Shown: positions 49,101 through 61,118, counted from the first letter of the stretch. The stretch: DNA of 64,000 nt from Jacaranda mimosifolia (GCA_018894105.1 CM032117.1:51122503-51186502); one strand, 5' to 3'. A program made the numbers and translations. Notes: generated from the sequence alone by a model not told the origin.

Positions 49101-51749
49101 AAGGAAAAATAAACAGTTAAAGAGACACAGAAGAGAATTAAGAGTCTACTCGAACTCCCTTTGATAGAATCAACTATTTGAATATGACACGCATCGTGCA
49201 ATGAAAAATAAAGCATTACTTCTTTCACTTATTGGTCCAGCAACTATCCCTGGCAATAGAATATCTTATTTGCATATTTCCTTATTTTTTGTGCTATATT
49301 GAAGATTTTCACCCATGGAAGATATTTAGTAATCAAAAGTTTTAGCTATTTGTTTGAAATGGAAATATTGCAGCTTACATTGTTTGTCTCTGGGTTTATT
49401 TACTGTTTAATCATGATTTAATATATTTTCTTTCATCTCAGCACAAGACTATCGACAGTGTCCTTGAACGAGGTGAAAAGTTAGACAGTTTGGTTGAGAA
49501 GAGTTCAGATCTCAGTGCGGCTTCTCAGGTTTGCATTTCTAATTAGATATTATATGAACTTATTCCAGCCTATTTTAATTTTCTGAATATTCAATCGAAA
49601 TGCACGTAACTTGATTTTACCTTGGTTCTAATATATAATGACTTTCAAACTTTGTTGTTCAGACATGCGATTTAGCTTCAGAGTTGTCTTTCGGATTTTG
49701 AATTCCTTGAAATTGCTTTAATGATGTGTTAAAGTCATAATAATCACTAAGAAATGATTGACTGAGAGATATCCAAATGATGATAGTTTCTGGTGAGTCT
49801 GATTGAAAAAACTGACAAACTGTTACTATTTGTTCGTTTATGCTTTTTGATAATTTGGGGTCCGCTTGAAAGCAGTGAAATTAATTGGTTGATTTACTTT
49901 CTAGGAATAGGAAAAAAATACTGTCTAATATGTGGGATTTTGCTTTATGAGTTGAGTGATTGAGGGTTTTGAGGAGTATATTTGCTTAGTTTTAGATGGA
50001 GTGTATCTGCTTAGTTTTGGTTGTAGTACATCTGATTAGTTCAGTTTTTATGCTAAGAAAATAAAAGAAACTGTCACATAAATTTGTTTATTTAAATGAA
50101 TCAATAAGGTCTTCAATGTGCCATGGGTTAAAAACCAATTTTTTTTTTTCTTATACCATTCTTCTATAGCATCAAACGAAATAGAATTGTGTGGTTAACT
50201 AATTGAGCCATTCTAGAAGCAGTTGAAAGCTTGCAATTTGATAAAAGTGGATTTAACACTTGGTTTGGAACCTTTTTTCAGTTTGTTGGAGCTAGGGCTA
50301 AGGTGAGTCAACCCTTGCAACTCGACTTGACCAGGGCTGACAATAAATAGTAATAAAATTATATTTAATAAGAACTAGAATTACCATTTTAACTTATGAT
50401 ATTCCTCACATGTGACATATCAGAATTACATTTAATAATCCCTAGCATCTGTGCCCAGTCTTCATCACCATGTCTAGACCCACCCAGCATACCATATACT
50501 CATTGTCTGCTTGTCTAGCATAGTGGTTACATATGCTGTAGTGAGTTATATTATTCTTTCCAACTCATCCAAGCCTCGCTACTTGCTGGAAATGCTAAGC
50601 GGTGTTTGTTATTTTGTTTGTTGAACACAATTTCTTTATAGATAGATGATGAGGTTTTTTTATGCAGTCTCTTACTTTGTGGGTTGAAGAGAATTTCTTG
50701 TGTGCAATTCAGGTTCACTGCAGTGTTGTAGCTTTATTCAGTATTTAGCTTAGATATTTGGATGATCTCATTATATACATTATAGGCTTAGATAACTCAA
50801 CAAATTTAGTGAAGCATTTCCTATGTGCTTTTTGGTATTTCCAATCTGTGTTCATTACCATTGTGGGGAGAGAGGTCATGTGAATCAAGCTTGAACTTGA
50901 ATAAGGCTCGATGTCAAACTTGAGCTAAAATCTGCTTTTGTAGTAACAGGTGAGTTTGAGGTAGATGATTCAGATTCGAGCCCAAGCTTGGGGCTAAAAT
51001 TACAGACTTGTTGGATTTTGGTATTTGATCTTCTGAACATGGAATGTTCTTGTGATGAATGGTTGGTATAGGTTGAAGAAAATTTCCTGACTGAGAATTT
51101 TGACCTGCATTTAATTTTTGGCTTAAATGTTTTGATTATTATTGTTGTATAAATTATGCAATTAGCGAAATTGCTGAAGCACATTGCACATGCTTTTTGG
51201 TTTTTCAATTTTGTGTTCATTACAAATGGTGGAAGAAAACTTAGCCACTTGAGTTTGAGCTCAAATAAGTCTCAATCTCGAGTTTGAACTTGAATAGGCT
51301 TGATACATAACATGCCAAGCTGGAACTAGATGATTCAGGCTTTTGTTCAAGCCTACAGCTATAGAACTGTATTGCTTGACCTCAAAGGTCAAAATATTTA
51401 AATCAATCTTTAGCTTGGAGCTGAATATTTTCAAAAGCTCTATTTATTTGCACCCTAATGCAACCATAATGAGTTTTCTGAATCTTGATTTGGGCTAGTT
51501 AGAACTGTTTAAAATTTTGCCTTGAAATAATTTTATTTATAGAGCATAATGTAGAAGCAATGGTTCACATAATCTCTCTCTGTGGCAACAGTTGATGGTT
51601 CACTTGCAGACTGACCGCAACAGGTTGAACTTGCAAGTTTTGTCCTATTTGCTTTGCTGTTTCTAATACGAAAACTTTCTTAAAATCTATGAAAACAGAT
51701 GTTTTACAAGCAAGCGAAGAAAACCAATCAATGTTGTACAATCTTGTAA
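46125..51749 (+). CDS. YKT61: R-SNARE YKT61, six exons
   Basis: Exons: 46125-46317, 48423-48520, 48626-48730, 48884-48949, 49442-49528, 51699-51749. All GT-AG junctions keep frame and give 199 aa, the length of Arabidopsis YKT61. An N-terminal longin domain occupies about residues 1-130 (VFVGRTVASRT, GFMDDHYPVRSAF). The SNARE motif follows (about 138-198) with its central zero-layer Arg164 in DSVLERGEKLDSL. The C-terminus is CCTIL, the Cys pair that is prenylated and acylated in YKT6 proteins, so membrane attachment is by lipid and not by a membrane helix. By family knowledge YKT6 pairs with Q-SNAREs in fusion at ER-Golgi, Golgi and vacuolar membranes. The start is the ATG at 46125, matching the family N-terminus M-[V]-KIT. 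The gene is unbroken. Introns 1 (2.1 kb) and 5 (2.2 kb) are long; intron 1 holds a Stowaway MITE and intron 5 an internal duplication. Confidence 0.97.
47571..47815. mobile_element. Stowaway-like MITE in YKT61 intron 1 (245 bp)
   Basis: Starts CTCCCTTTGTCCAAAATTGA after a TA and ends TAGAATGAGGGAG, the inverse of the CTCCCTC-type Stowaway terminus. The right-hand TA has become CA. Size and ends are typical of the Tc1/mariner-derived Stowaway group. It has no coding content. Confidence 0.75.
50670..51310. repeat. Diverged segmental duplication inside YKT61 intron 5
   Basis: About 50670-50920 and 51065-51310 share phrases in the same order: GGGTTGAAGAGAATTTC / AGGTTGAAGAAAATTTC, GTGAAGCATTTCCTATGTGC / GCTGAAGCACATTGCACATG, TGTGTTCATTAC, and TTGAACTTGAATA. 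It is a direct repeat offset by roughly 395 bp. No coding content was seen. Confidence 0.6.
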
Positions 51750-51760
51750 ATGAATGCTTC

Positions 51761-51803
51761 AGAAGGAAGGAAGGAAGGAAGGAAGGAAGGAAGGAAGGAA
51801 GGG
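51761..51803. repeat. (GAAG)n microsatellite in the YKT61 3' region
   Basis: About ten GAAG units begin 12 bases after the stop codon, so they lie within the presumed 3' untranslated region. Confidence 0.95.
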
Positions 51804-53679
51804 GATCATCTCAGTGTCTTTTATGTATGGCTTACTTGCGCTGCATTGTTAAATCTGAAGTTTGACAGAGCTGTTTATATCTTTTTTTATGCAAGATTAC
51901 AGAGCTAAATTCTTGGTTCTCTTGTATCTTTCTTCCACAATGAGATAAAAGAAGAATCTATCATGTTTGGCAAATTGGCAGTGCCTTTTTTGTTCAGAGC
52001 TTGGATCCTCTGCTTATATGTTGATTGCTATGAGCATGGATATTAAATAGATTAGATTTTCCTTATTCCAATTCAGGCTAAATAGTTTGTATAATTTGGA
52101 ACTTTATATTGCTTATTTTGTATTTGTTTCTTTCTTGCTAAAATTAAAATGGAGCGGTGAAGTCATGACTTGAGAGACAATGTATGGTATCACTCAGGTA
52201 GGTTATAGGCAAGTGAAAAAATATATATAAATGTACCAACTTTTGAGAGTTTTTTTGGCTTATATACTCATCAAATCCTGTTTTGGCACGGTATATGTGA
52301 TTGCCTGAACCCTAGTCCCAGAAGGCTTGGAAGTAGTGGTAGAGGGCAGTGGAAAATTTTCTCCTGCACTTGGTATTTTCAGATCACATGGTGAAATTGT
52401 GTTTTAATATAGTATGATTCTCATTGGATAGTATTGAATCGTAAGCTTGCTTTTCGAAGAAATTAGTGGAAATACTAGAGAACATGAAATCTCAAATATC
52501 ACAAAGCATTGAATTTTACTTTATGCAAAAGAGATGGTGTAGGTCGGTGATGAAGAAAAAGATTAAGACACATTTCTAGAGAGTTTGGAATGCCAAAACT
52601 TCAAGCATGTAGATCACTGATGAACAAAAAGATACAAATTTTCAGAGAGTTTGGATTGCCAAAAATGCGAGGGGAGGTATCTTGCCGGTAAAATTGTTTG
52701 TAATTTATAATTTGAGAGGAGATACAAAGATGAATATTTGTAACTGTATTTTTGAAAAATAGAAGGTAACCAGAAAATTTAGTCAAAAGGGATGAGGTTT
52801 TCTCCTTGTTCGTCTTTCTAAAATGAAGCCAAATTTGTAAACATTTGATAGTGGTGATGATCAGAAAGAACAGTTTGGGAGACAATAAGTTCAACGAGGT
52901 GCCCATATTTTCGCCTCAAAATTGATCTTCCTAACCCTAATTTTGATGGCTATTTGAAGATGAGGAGTATTTTCATTGGGAATTTAATGTTTAGCAAAAT
53001 TGCACTATTAATAATTTAACTCGATTTCGATGGAATACTATCTTTTTGTAATTTAATTCTTTTTTATTGTGATAGAATGTTTTTATTTATTGCTTGACAT
53101 TTATTATGTATAAATTCTGTGATTTTAATTTATAAATCTGTCAAAATTCCGTGCAAGGTTATTTAAGGTCATGATAAGTCTCCCCTTTTTCAATATAACG
53201 ATAAACATAAATGCCAATTTTAATTGTGAAGAAATATTTCACTAGCGGATGCATAACTACATTGAATAGTAAATTTTAAAATCATATCATGTCATATTAT
53301 TTAAGATTTTCCAATGCCATTCATGGTTTCTTCTTCCTTTCATATGAATAATGATGTGATCAACTTCTATTCTCACTATTTTACCTTGTAAACTTCTTTT
53401 TGACGCTTAGACCCTTTAATACCATTATCATTCCATGGTTAATATTTTTCAAAATTCTTATGTCATTTAAAATCTTTGTGTTTGCTTACTTTATATAACA
53501 CTTGCTTCTCATGAAAACTATCATTTATACTCGTAAAATGAAAAATAAAATAGAGAATTTAAACTGTTCAACTTGATAATAAAGTCACGTTTATATTTAT
53601 ATGTGTGTATATATACTATTGAGGAAAACAATATAACTTATTGTTCATACAAAAATGTCAAACAATACATTATCTCATG
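51804..53679. other. Intergenic region downstream of YKT61
   Basis: The first few hundred bases likely include the YKT61 3' end. A short direct duplication (about 52541-52598 and 52613-52665, sharing AGAGAGTTTGGA) is present. No recognised gene; the minus-strand frame at 52601-52906 has no known features. Confidence 0.5.
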
Positions 53680-54211
53680 TAGGGGTGGGCAGGGGTTGGG
53701 TACCCCCACTACTGCGGATACCCAAGGGCTCGGGTATCATTTTTTGATACCCGAGTCCCAACCCCCATTTCATGGGGTACCCCCATCGGGTACCCCCAAA
53801 ACCTCCCACTATTTTTTTTTTATATTTTTTAATAAATTAAAATTAAAATTTTGTTAATTCATTATTTATTTTCGTCGTGAACCAATTGATAGTACTACAA
53901 TTTATTATTCATAAGTTCTAAATTCTACCTAATATATAATTTTAAGACTTAAATATAAACATTAATATCTAATATAAGATATACATCATATATTGACACT
54001 TCAATTAAATATATAATACTTAATAATATAATTATTTTTTAAAAAAAATAAAATAAAATGGGGGTACCCGATCGGGTATCAGGTACCCTAAGCCAATACC
54101 CGATACCCGACCCCCCCAAAATTTGGGTACCCCCATAAATACCCATTCGGGTTTGGGGACCAAAAATACCCGATCGAGTGCCCCCAAAGCCAAACCCGTT
54201 GCCCATCCCTA
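53680..54211. mobile_element. hAT-type MITE, inverted relative of the copy at 1658
   Basis: Ends TAGGGGTGGGC and GCCCATCCCTA. The flanking 8-mers are ATCTCATG (53672-53679) and ATCCCATG (54212-54219), one C/T difference. The CGGGTACC-rich subterminal parts and the AT-rich core (ATATATAATACTTAATAATA) match the element at 1658-2324 in reverse. No coding sequence. Confidence 0.8.
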
Positions 54212-54219
54212 ATCCCATG

Positions 54220-55745
54220 ATACAATATGACATAAGAAACATGAGCCAACAAAGCTACATAAAGAGAGGGCACTCAAATACTCGGCCCAATATCTAGAAG
54301 CGAACTGGACTTATCGAAAGTGGAATTAATCGCCTTGCCAACCAAAGCTTGATTTCGCTGATACCATATAGACCAACAACAAATCAAAAGAAGGTTAAAA
54401 AGAGATGAATCAAGCTTATGGAAGACCGAGCAAAACCATGCTTCAATATCCTCCTCTAAGACATATAGAGCTGAGCATGGACGGATTTACAAGGGGGCCA
54501 AGCAGGGGCCATTGCCCCCCCAGCTTTGTGTGTGTGTGTGTGTGTATTAAATTTTTTTAATAATAATTAATTTAAGTTTAAATTTTAAAAGAATATATCA
54601 TTTAGTATTAACTAAAATATTAATTTTTAATTAACATTCATTAATTTTAAAAGATTTAACTTTTCTTGTTGGGACCTAAATAAAATAATTAATTATTTAC
54701 ACTAATTAGTTGAATTAAATTAATTAATTTTTAATTAATGATAAAAATAAATTTAACTAATTTAATTTTATAAACTCAAAATAAATTTTTAAGTCTATAT
54801 TCACAATCAAGTAATCAAATGAAGATTGTAATTAGACTAGACCCATTAGAGTAATTTTCTTCTATTTGTGTGAGAAAAATGTATAGGGATTTAGTTAAAA
54901 AGAACCTTAAGGACTTGCAAAACAATTAAAATTCATCTTTTTAACTTTAACAAGATTGAAACAAAGAAACAAAAATAAGTGAATATTTTAAAAAGACTTT
55001 TTTGAATTTTCTTTCTCTTTGAACAGCTACAAGTAAGAAAAAATTTTCAGCTATAAATATTGTGGAAAAGAGGATCAAAAAAATTTAAAAAAATATTTTT
55101 TTTAGCCAATTGCTTAGTTAATTATATTGAGAATGATATTTCAAAATTTTTTGATAATGATTCGATTACTAATGAAATTTATGATATAAAAGATCGTTGT
55201 GCTCAATGTAGATCATATATCCCGAGTTCATAAAATGTGAAATTCATATTTAAACTTTTATATTTTTATAGTTTTTGGCCCCCCATACTTTCATTTCTGG
55301 ATCCGTCCCTGGAGCCGAGTATGAAATATGTTAAAGTGCCCAAACTTGTGTAGAGAAGTGACAAGTTTGGAATATGTGAAGGGAGGTTTCCATATCTTCA
55401 CCATAAAAGAAGCAAAGTCCATCGCTTTGCATATCTCTCCTCTTCAAATTATCCCAAGTGGGGAAGGGCATTGGAGCACATCCTCCAAGCAAAAAATTTT
55501 ACTTTAGGTGGTAATTATGAGACCAAATGAATAGATAATTACCACAATGCACAACACTGGAATAACCCTTTAAATCCAGCAGTCGGCTTTTGAAAAAATC
55601 ATGAGCCAAAAAGTAAGCACTTATAACACTAAATATACCACCTTTGCCATAATGCTAAATCAATATCTTCGAACTATGCAAATCATTCAAAGGAATGGTA
55701 AGAATAGCATTTGCATCATCATCATCAAAATTTGATCGAATCAAA
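54220..55745 (-). pseudogene. LINE-type non-LTR retrotransposon, C-terminal (zf-RVT) fragment, split by a hAT element
   Basis: On the minus strand, about 55740-55330 reads in pieces as the end of a plant L1-type ORF2: HYGKGGIFSV, then PFPTWDNLKRRDMQSDGLCF and METSLHIFQTCHFSTQVW, the pattern of the zf-RVT region after reverse transcriptase. After the hAT insertion (54476-55311) the reading continues with LEEDIEAWFCSVFHKLDSSL and CCWSIWYQRNQALVGK (about 54470-54320). Several stops are present and no RT core remains, so only the 3' tail survives. Confidence 0.7.
54476..55311 (-). mobile_element. hAT/Tip100-like element (836 bp), 8-bp TSD with one mismatch
   Basis: The right end reads inward as CAGGGACGGATCCAG and the left end as CATGGACGGATTTAC, the Tip100-group terminus. 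The flanks are GAGCTGAG (54468-54475) and GAGCCGAG (55312-55319). A (GT)n tract lies at 54526-54545. Between about 55020 and 55210 the plus strand shows a decayed transposase C-terminal piece (KFSAINIVEKRIKK, then FFDNDSITNEIYDIK), like the hAT dimerisation region. It is a deletion derivative. Confidence 0.8.
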
Positions 55746-55824
55746 TCGACATCCCAACTCCCCAGTTAAAGTATTTATTAAATCAAAAATCTTGAAATCT
55801 CTAGGTAATGTGGAGAAAACCAAT

Positions 55825-56478
55825 TGATTTTGCCTTGAAATTTGGGCTGAATTGACAAGAACTGGAAGAAGAACGGAGCGAAACGGAGCAAAGTGGTCGA
55901 AGAACACACTCCGGCACGCGTTGGCAGGACGCCGTGCGCTAGGGTGAGAGGCAAGGTGCGCCAAGGCCTGGACATAGGTGGAAAAGGCAACGTCATGTGG
56001 CCCGACGCAAGTTTTTTTGCGCCCCAGCACACAGTGAACAGTAACTTTGCATCGGGCGCAAGTTTTTTGCACCCCAGTGCAAAGTTTCTACCATACTACA
56101 TGTTGGGTGTGTTGGGGCTCAAGTTTTCTGCGCCCCAGCGCGCAGTGCAAGCCCACGGGCCTTGGGCTTTGTTTTCGAGTATAAATTTAGCATTTTTTCT
56201 TTCGGAAAAAGTATCACGAACATAACACAAGGGCTTCTTTATTGCTTTTGAGTAATTCTCTCAAGACAGAGTTTAGAACGAGGGTGGTAGGTGTTTTCAT
56301 GAGATTTGTGGGATTCAAGTTTGTACTTGCACTTTGATTTGAGATTAATAAAATTTCTTTTCTTTGTTGGGTGGATTAGGCACATCGCCGAATCACGTTA
56401 AATCTTGTTGTCACTTTACATTGAATTTCTTTACTGTTATTTCATTGTTTCCGAAATAGATCCTCTTGGGTTCCAACA
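55825..56478 (+). repeat. 5' LTR of copia 2
   Basis: Starts TGATTTTGCCTTGAAATTTG and ends GGGTTCCAACA. It contains several GCGCCCCAGCGC/GCAAGTTTTTTGC phrases, partly duplicated compared with the 3' LTR. Exact ends are uncertain by a few bases. Confidence 0.75.
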
Positions 56479-56480
56479 AA

Positions 56481-56493
56481 TTGGTATCGGAGC
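56481..56493 (+). other. Primer-binding site of copia 2
   Basis: TTGGTATCGGAGC follows the 5' LTR, a one-base variant of the initiator-Met tRNA type site TGGTATCAGAGC. Confidence 0.75.
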
Positions 56494-56514
56494 AAGTTAG
56501 ATCAGATATCAGGA

Positions 56515-57350
56515 ATGAAGTACGAGGTAGAGAAAAGAATGACTTTGGGCTGTAGACGATGAAGGTTCATGCCCTCTTGTGTCAACAAGGTTTATAGAGA
56601 GCGTTAAAGGGTAGAGATTCGTTGCCGAAAATACTGACAAATGAGGAGAAAGACGAGTTCATGGTGAAGGCTTACGGTACCCTGGTGTTATCATTGGCAG
56701 ATAACGTATTGAGAGAGGTCGCCACAGAAAGTATACCAGCAAATTTATGGAAGAAGCTGGGGAGTCTATATATGACGAAATCCCTAACGAATGGATTGTA
56801 ATTGAAACAACGATTATAAACATTGAGGATGAAAGAAGGTACATCTATCACTCAGCATATTAATTTTTTCAATAACGTGATTCTGGATCTCGCTAATATA
56901 GATGTCAAAATTGATGATGAGGATCAAACTTTAATTCTCTTGTGTTCTTTGCCAAAATCTTTTGAGCACTTGGTTACTACTTTGCTATACGAGAGAGATA
57001 CGATTTCAATGGAGGATGTGAAGGCCTTATTGAATTCCCACGAGTTAAGAAAACATATCCTACTTAGCAATGATGGTGAAAGTGGGGAAGGATTGGTGGC
57101 AAAATGGAGACCGAGAGAAAGAGAAAGGAGTAGTGGCCGATCGAAGTCCCAAATCAAGCCTGGAAACGGTGACAAGTGTTTTAAGTGTGGTGGAAAGGGG
57201 CATTAGAAATGGAATTGTCCAGAACGAGGAAGGGCAAAAGATGCAGGTGAAACTTCTGATCAGAAATGGGATAATGCCGCAAGAATTGTTGAGAATGAGT
57301 CTGATGGTAGGCTTGTTCTCAACATTGTTGAAACTTTACTAAGCTCTGAA
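56515..57350 (+). pseudogene. copia 2 gag, broken
   Basis: Pieces of the Tnt1-like gag are readable: LREVATESIPANLWKKL in one frame (about 56710), then MKEGTSITQHINFFNN and ILLCSLPKSFEHL (56829-56985). The zinc knuckle CFKCGGKGH (57177-57203) is followed by a stop where its next residue should be. Early frameshifts break the N-terminus. Confidence 0.85.
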
Positions 57351-59672
57351 TGGATTTTGGATAGTGGTTGTTCCTACCACATGTGCCCACGAGAAGATTG
57401 GTTTACCACATACCAGAAATATGATGGTGGTAAAGTGCTTATGGGAAACGATGCTTCTTATAGAGTTGTAGGAATTGGCTCAGTTTGTATCAGAATGCAT
57501 GATGGGATAGTAAGGACCTTAATAGATGTGCATCATGTTCTAGATCTGAAGAAAAATCTGATATCACTGGGTATTCTGAACAAGAATGGTTGTGAGTACA
57601 TAGCTCGAGATGGAGTTCTGCGGGTTTCCAAAGGCGTATTGCTTATCATGAAGGGAGACAAGCGGGAATGGCCTTTAGATATTGCAGGGAAACACGATTT
57701 TTGGTACTGCAGCGGTTTCTTCATTAGTTAATGATACTGCAAGACTATAGCATATGCGGCTTAGGCATATGAGTGAGAGGGGGATGTCAGAACTGAGCAA
57801 CAAGGATTGCTTGCTGGAGAGAAGACTGGAGATCTGGATTTCTGCGAGCAATATGTGCTGGGCAAGCAACATAAGGTGAAATTCGGCACTGCAGTTCACA
57901 GGACCAAAGGCACCTTGGATTATATTTACCCATATCTTTGAGGACCTTCTCAGGTTCCTTCAAAAGGAGGTGCAAGGTACATGCTAACATTCATAGATGA
58001 TTTCTCACGAAGAGTATAGGTGCACATGCTGAAGCATAAGGATGAGGTGTTTGTCAACTGCAAGCAATGGAAGACCTTAATCGAGAAGCAGACAGGAAAG
58101 GAGATTAAGCACTTGAGGACTGACAACGGATTGGAGTACTGCAACAAGGAATTTCAGGAATTTTGCGACAAGGAAGGAATTATGAGGCTTCGCACAATTG
58201 TACATACACCACAGCAGAATGAAGTTGCAAAACAGATGAACATGACTATCTTGGAAAGAGCCAGATGCATGCTCTTTAACATCGGATTGTCCAAGAATTT
58301 TTGGGCAGAAACAATTAACACTGCGTGTTATTTGGTGAATAGGTTACCATCAACTGCTTTAGACTGCAAGACACTAATGAAAGTTTGGTCCGGGTCTCCT
58401 GCTGATTACTCAAATCTAACAATATTTGAGTGCCTAGCCTATGCTCATTTTCGCGATAGGAAGCTTGAGTCAAGGGCTAGGAAGTGCATATTTCTAGGCT
58501 ATGCAGATGGAGTCAAAGGTTATCGTTTGTGGTGTAATGATGACAAGGGCTCCAAGATGATTATCAGTAGGGACGTGACATTCGATGAGTCTGCAATGAT
58601 GAAAAAGGTAGAGCAGTAGGAAAGCGATCAACAGGGCGTTAAAGAGAAGGTGGAGATTCATATTGATCCTCCACAAGTTTCAAAAGGGAAACAAAAGGTG
58701 GTAGATGAAGCTGGTGAGAGCACATTATCACTTAATCAACAGTAGGAAAATGAACCACTACAAAATTATTGCTTAGCTCGCGATAGAGAGAAGAGGCAGA
58801 TCAAACCACCACAGTGATTTGGTTACTCAGATCTAGTAGCTTATGCTTTGAGTTCAGCCGATCAGTTTGTAGGAGATGATACAGTCTCATACAAAGAGGC
58901 AATTTTCAGGCCAAATTCTGATAAATGTGTTGCAGCTATGAGTGAAGAGATGGAGTCTCTACACAAGAATAGCATATGGGAGCTGGTTGATGTACCCAAA
59001 GGGCAGAAGATTGTAGATTGCAAATGGATCTACAAGAATAAAGAAGGGATTCCCGGTGTTAAAGATGTTAGATATAAGGCACGATTAGTTGATAAGGGTT
59101 TTACTCAGAGAGAGGGAGTTGACTTTCATGAAGTGTTCTCCCCATTTGTAAAACGTACTTCCATTCGTGTTTTACTTGCCATGGTTGCTCTGTTTGATAT
59201 GGAGTTGAAGCAGCTAGATGTGAAAACAACATTTCTGCATGATAAGTTGGAGGAACAAATCTACATGAGTCAACCAGAAGGATTCGTTGTTCCCGAAAAA
59301 CAAAATCAAGCTTGTCTTTTGAAGAGGTCATTATATGGCTTGAAACAGTCTCTCAGGCAGTGGTATAAAAGGTTTGATACTTTTATTATCAAGATAGGAT
59401 ATACAAGAAGCAAATTTGATTGTTGTGTATATTATAAAATTTGTAGGGATAACCTTATTGTATATTTGTTGTTGTATGTTGAAGATATGTTGATTGCCTT
59501 TAGAAACATATTTAAGATCAACCAATTAAAAGCTCAGTTAAGTGAAGAATTTGAGATGAAGGATTTGGGCAGTGCAAAGAAGATATTGAGCATGGAGATC
59601 ATCAAGGACAGACACGCAGGATTGTTGTACTTGTCTCAACAACATTACATTGAGAAAGTACTTGAGTGATTT
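57351..59672 (+). pseudogene. copia 2 pol part 1: protease, integrase, RT, broken
   Basis: The protease active site is WILDSGCSYHMC (57351-57386), apparently kept. The pre-integrase and integrase region (57750-58620) is frameshifted; LRTDNGLEYCN (about 58113) and HTPQQNEVAK (about 58205) survive. RT (58850-59670) has LDVKTTFLHDKLEEQIYM and LYGLKQS. Its catalytic YVDD reads YVED at 59475-59486 (Asp to Glu), which by family knowledge should disable the enzyme. A TGA at 59667 precedes the MITE. Confidence 0.9.
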
Positions 59673-59690
59673 GGGATGGATAAGTCCAAG

Positions 59691-60302
59691 TAGGGGTGTT
59701 CGCGGTTCGGTTTGGATCGATTTTGGGACAAAAGCCAACCGATCCAAACTATATAATGTATATTGGATCGGTTGGACTTTTATTGTAAATCTGATCCAAT
59801 CAAATTCATTTTAAATCAGTTTGGATTGGATCGGTTAATCGATTTTTTAATTTAAATATTTAATTGAAATATTTGACAAATTACTATTGATAAGTAAACT
59901 AATTTAATCAATCAATTTGTAAATTTTATTTAGCTATCATATCACACTAATCTTGTGGAATTAAGTTAAATTATGTAAGAACACACAACTATAAAGTTAT
60001 AAGTCCACAATAATTATCCCTATATATTTGATTTTTGAAAGTGAAAAAATCCTAAGTTTAGTTTATTTTAATTTATTTGTGTATTTTACAATTAAGATAT
60101 ATATTTTTTATATTATTAGTATATAAATTTTGGTTCGGTTTGGATTGGATTGGTTTTTTAGATTAAAACCAAAAATCGATCCAATCCAATCGGTTTTAAG
60201 AAAACAAATCCAATTCAATCCAAAAAAGTTCGGTTTTGATCGGTTTTCGATTTTTTGGATCGGTTCGTCGGTTTTTTTTTTGATTGGATTGGAACACCCC
60301 TA
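59691..60302. mobile_element. hAT-type MITE (612 bp) inside copia 2, perfect 8-bp TSD
   Basis: Ends TAGGGGTGTTC and GAACACCCCTA are exact inverse repeats. AGTCCAAG flanks both sides (59683-59690 and 60303-60310). Subterminal CGGTTTGGATCGGTT-type motifs are repeated and inverted. The copia frame continues after it (MDKSK before, SKPVSTPLAAYF after), so it inserted after the copia did. No coding content. Perfect TSD and TIRs suggest it is the youngest event here. Confidence 0.92.
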
Positions 60303-61066
60303 AGTCCAAGCCAGTTAGTACGCCACTTGCAGCTTATTTCAGGCTCTTATCAGATCTATCACCGAGTACTGAGGAGGAGGTGGAGCATATGTCTAATGTG
60401 CCATATGCTAGTGCAGTAGGTAGCTTGATGTGCGCCATGGTGTGCACTAGGCTAGACATTTCACATACAGTCAGTATTGTGAACAGGTATATGCACAAGC
60501 CAGGAAAGACTCATTGGCAAGCTGTGAAATGGATCATGAGGTATCTGAGAGGCTCTGCAGACAGATGTTTGAGGTATAGTCAATCGAATTCTACTACTAG
60601 AATTATTGACTATGTAGATGCAGATTATATAGGAGATTTGGACACTAGAAGGTCCACGACGGGCTATGTATTTTGTGTATCAAGTTGTACGGTTAGCTGG
60701 AATGAGACTTTGCAGTCATCAGTTGCATTGTCCACAACAAAAGTTGAGTACATAGCTTTGGCTGAAGGCGTTAAGGAAGGCAATAGGTTAAAGGGCTGAT
60801 CGATATATGGGTATGACTTCTGAGATCACTAAGGTATTTTGTGACAGTCAGACTGCCATACACTTGTCAAAGAATCAAGCATTTCATGAGAGAACAAAGC
60901 ACATAAATGTGAGGTATCACTTTGTTCGGGATATGGCGTCTCAAGGAGTCATGTTGGTTGACAAGGTTGGGATTAAGGATAATCCAGCAGACATGTTGAC
61001 TAAGGCTGTTCCAGGAATCAAATTCGAGCATTGCTTGGATTTGGTTAATGTTTGTAGACTTAGATA
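60303..61066 (+). pseudogene. copia 2 pol part 2: RT end and RNase H
   Basis: Reads on from the RT after the MITE: SKPVSTPLA, YASAVGSLMCAMVCTRLDIS, VDADYIGDLDTRRSTTGYVF and VEYIALAEGVKE. A stop and frame change lie at 60797-60810; then FCDSQTAIHLSKNQAFHERT, MLTKAVPG and CLDLVNVCRLR end the polyprotein at 61066. Confidence 0.9.
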
Positions 61067-61118
61067 ACAGGCACTTTTGGGGGGCAAGGACAAAGAAGAA
61101 GGATGGTGAATTTCAAGT

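Noticed and set aside
52601..52906. 101-codon minus-strand frame
   Set aside because: No recognisable domain, no plausible partner exons, and AT-rich composition. Treated as chance.
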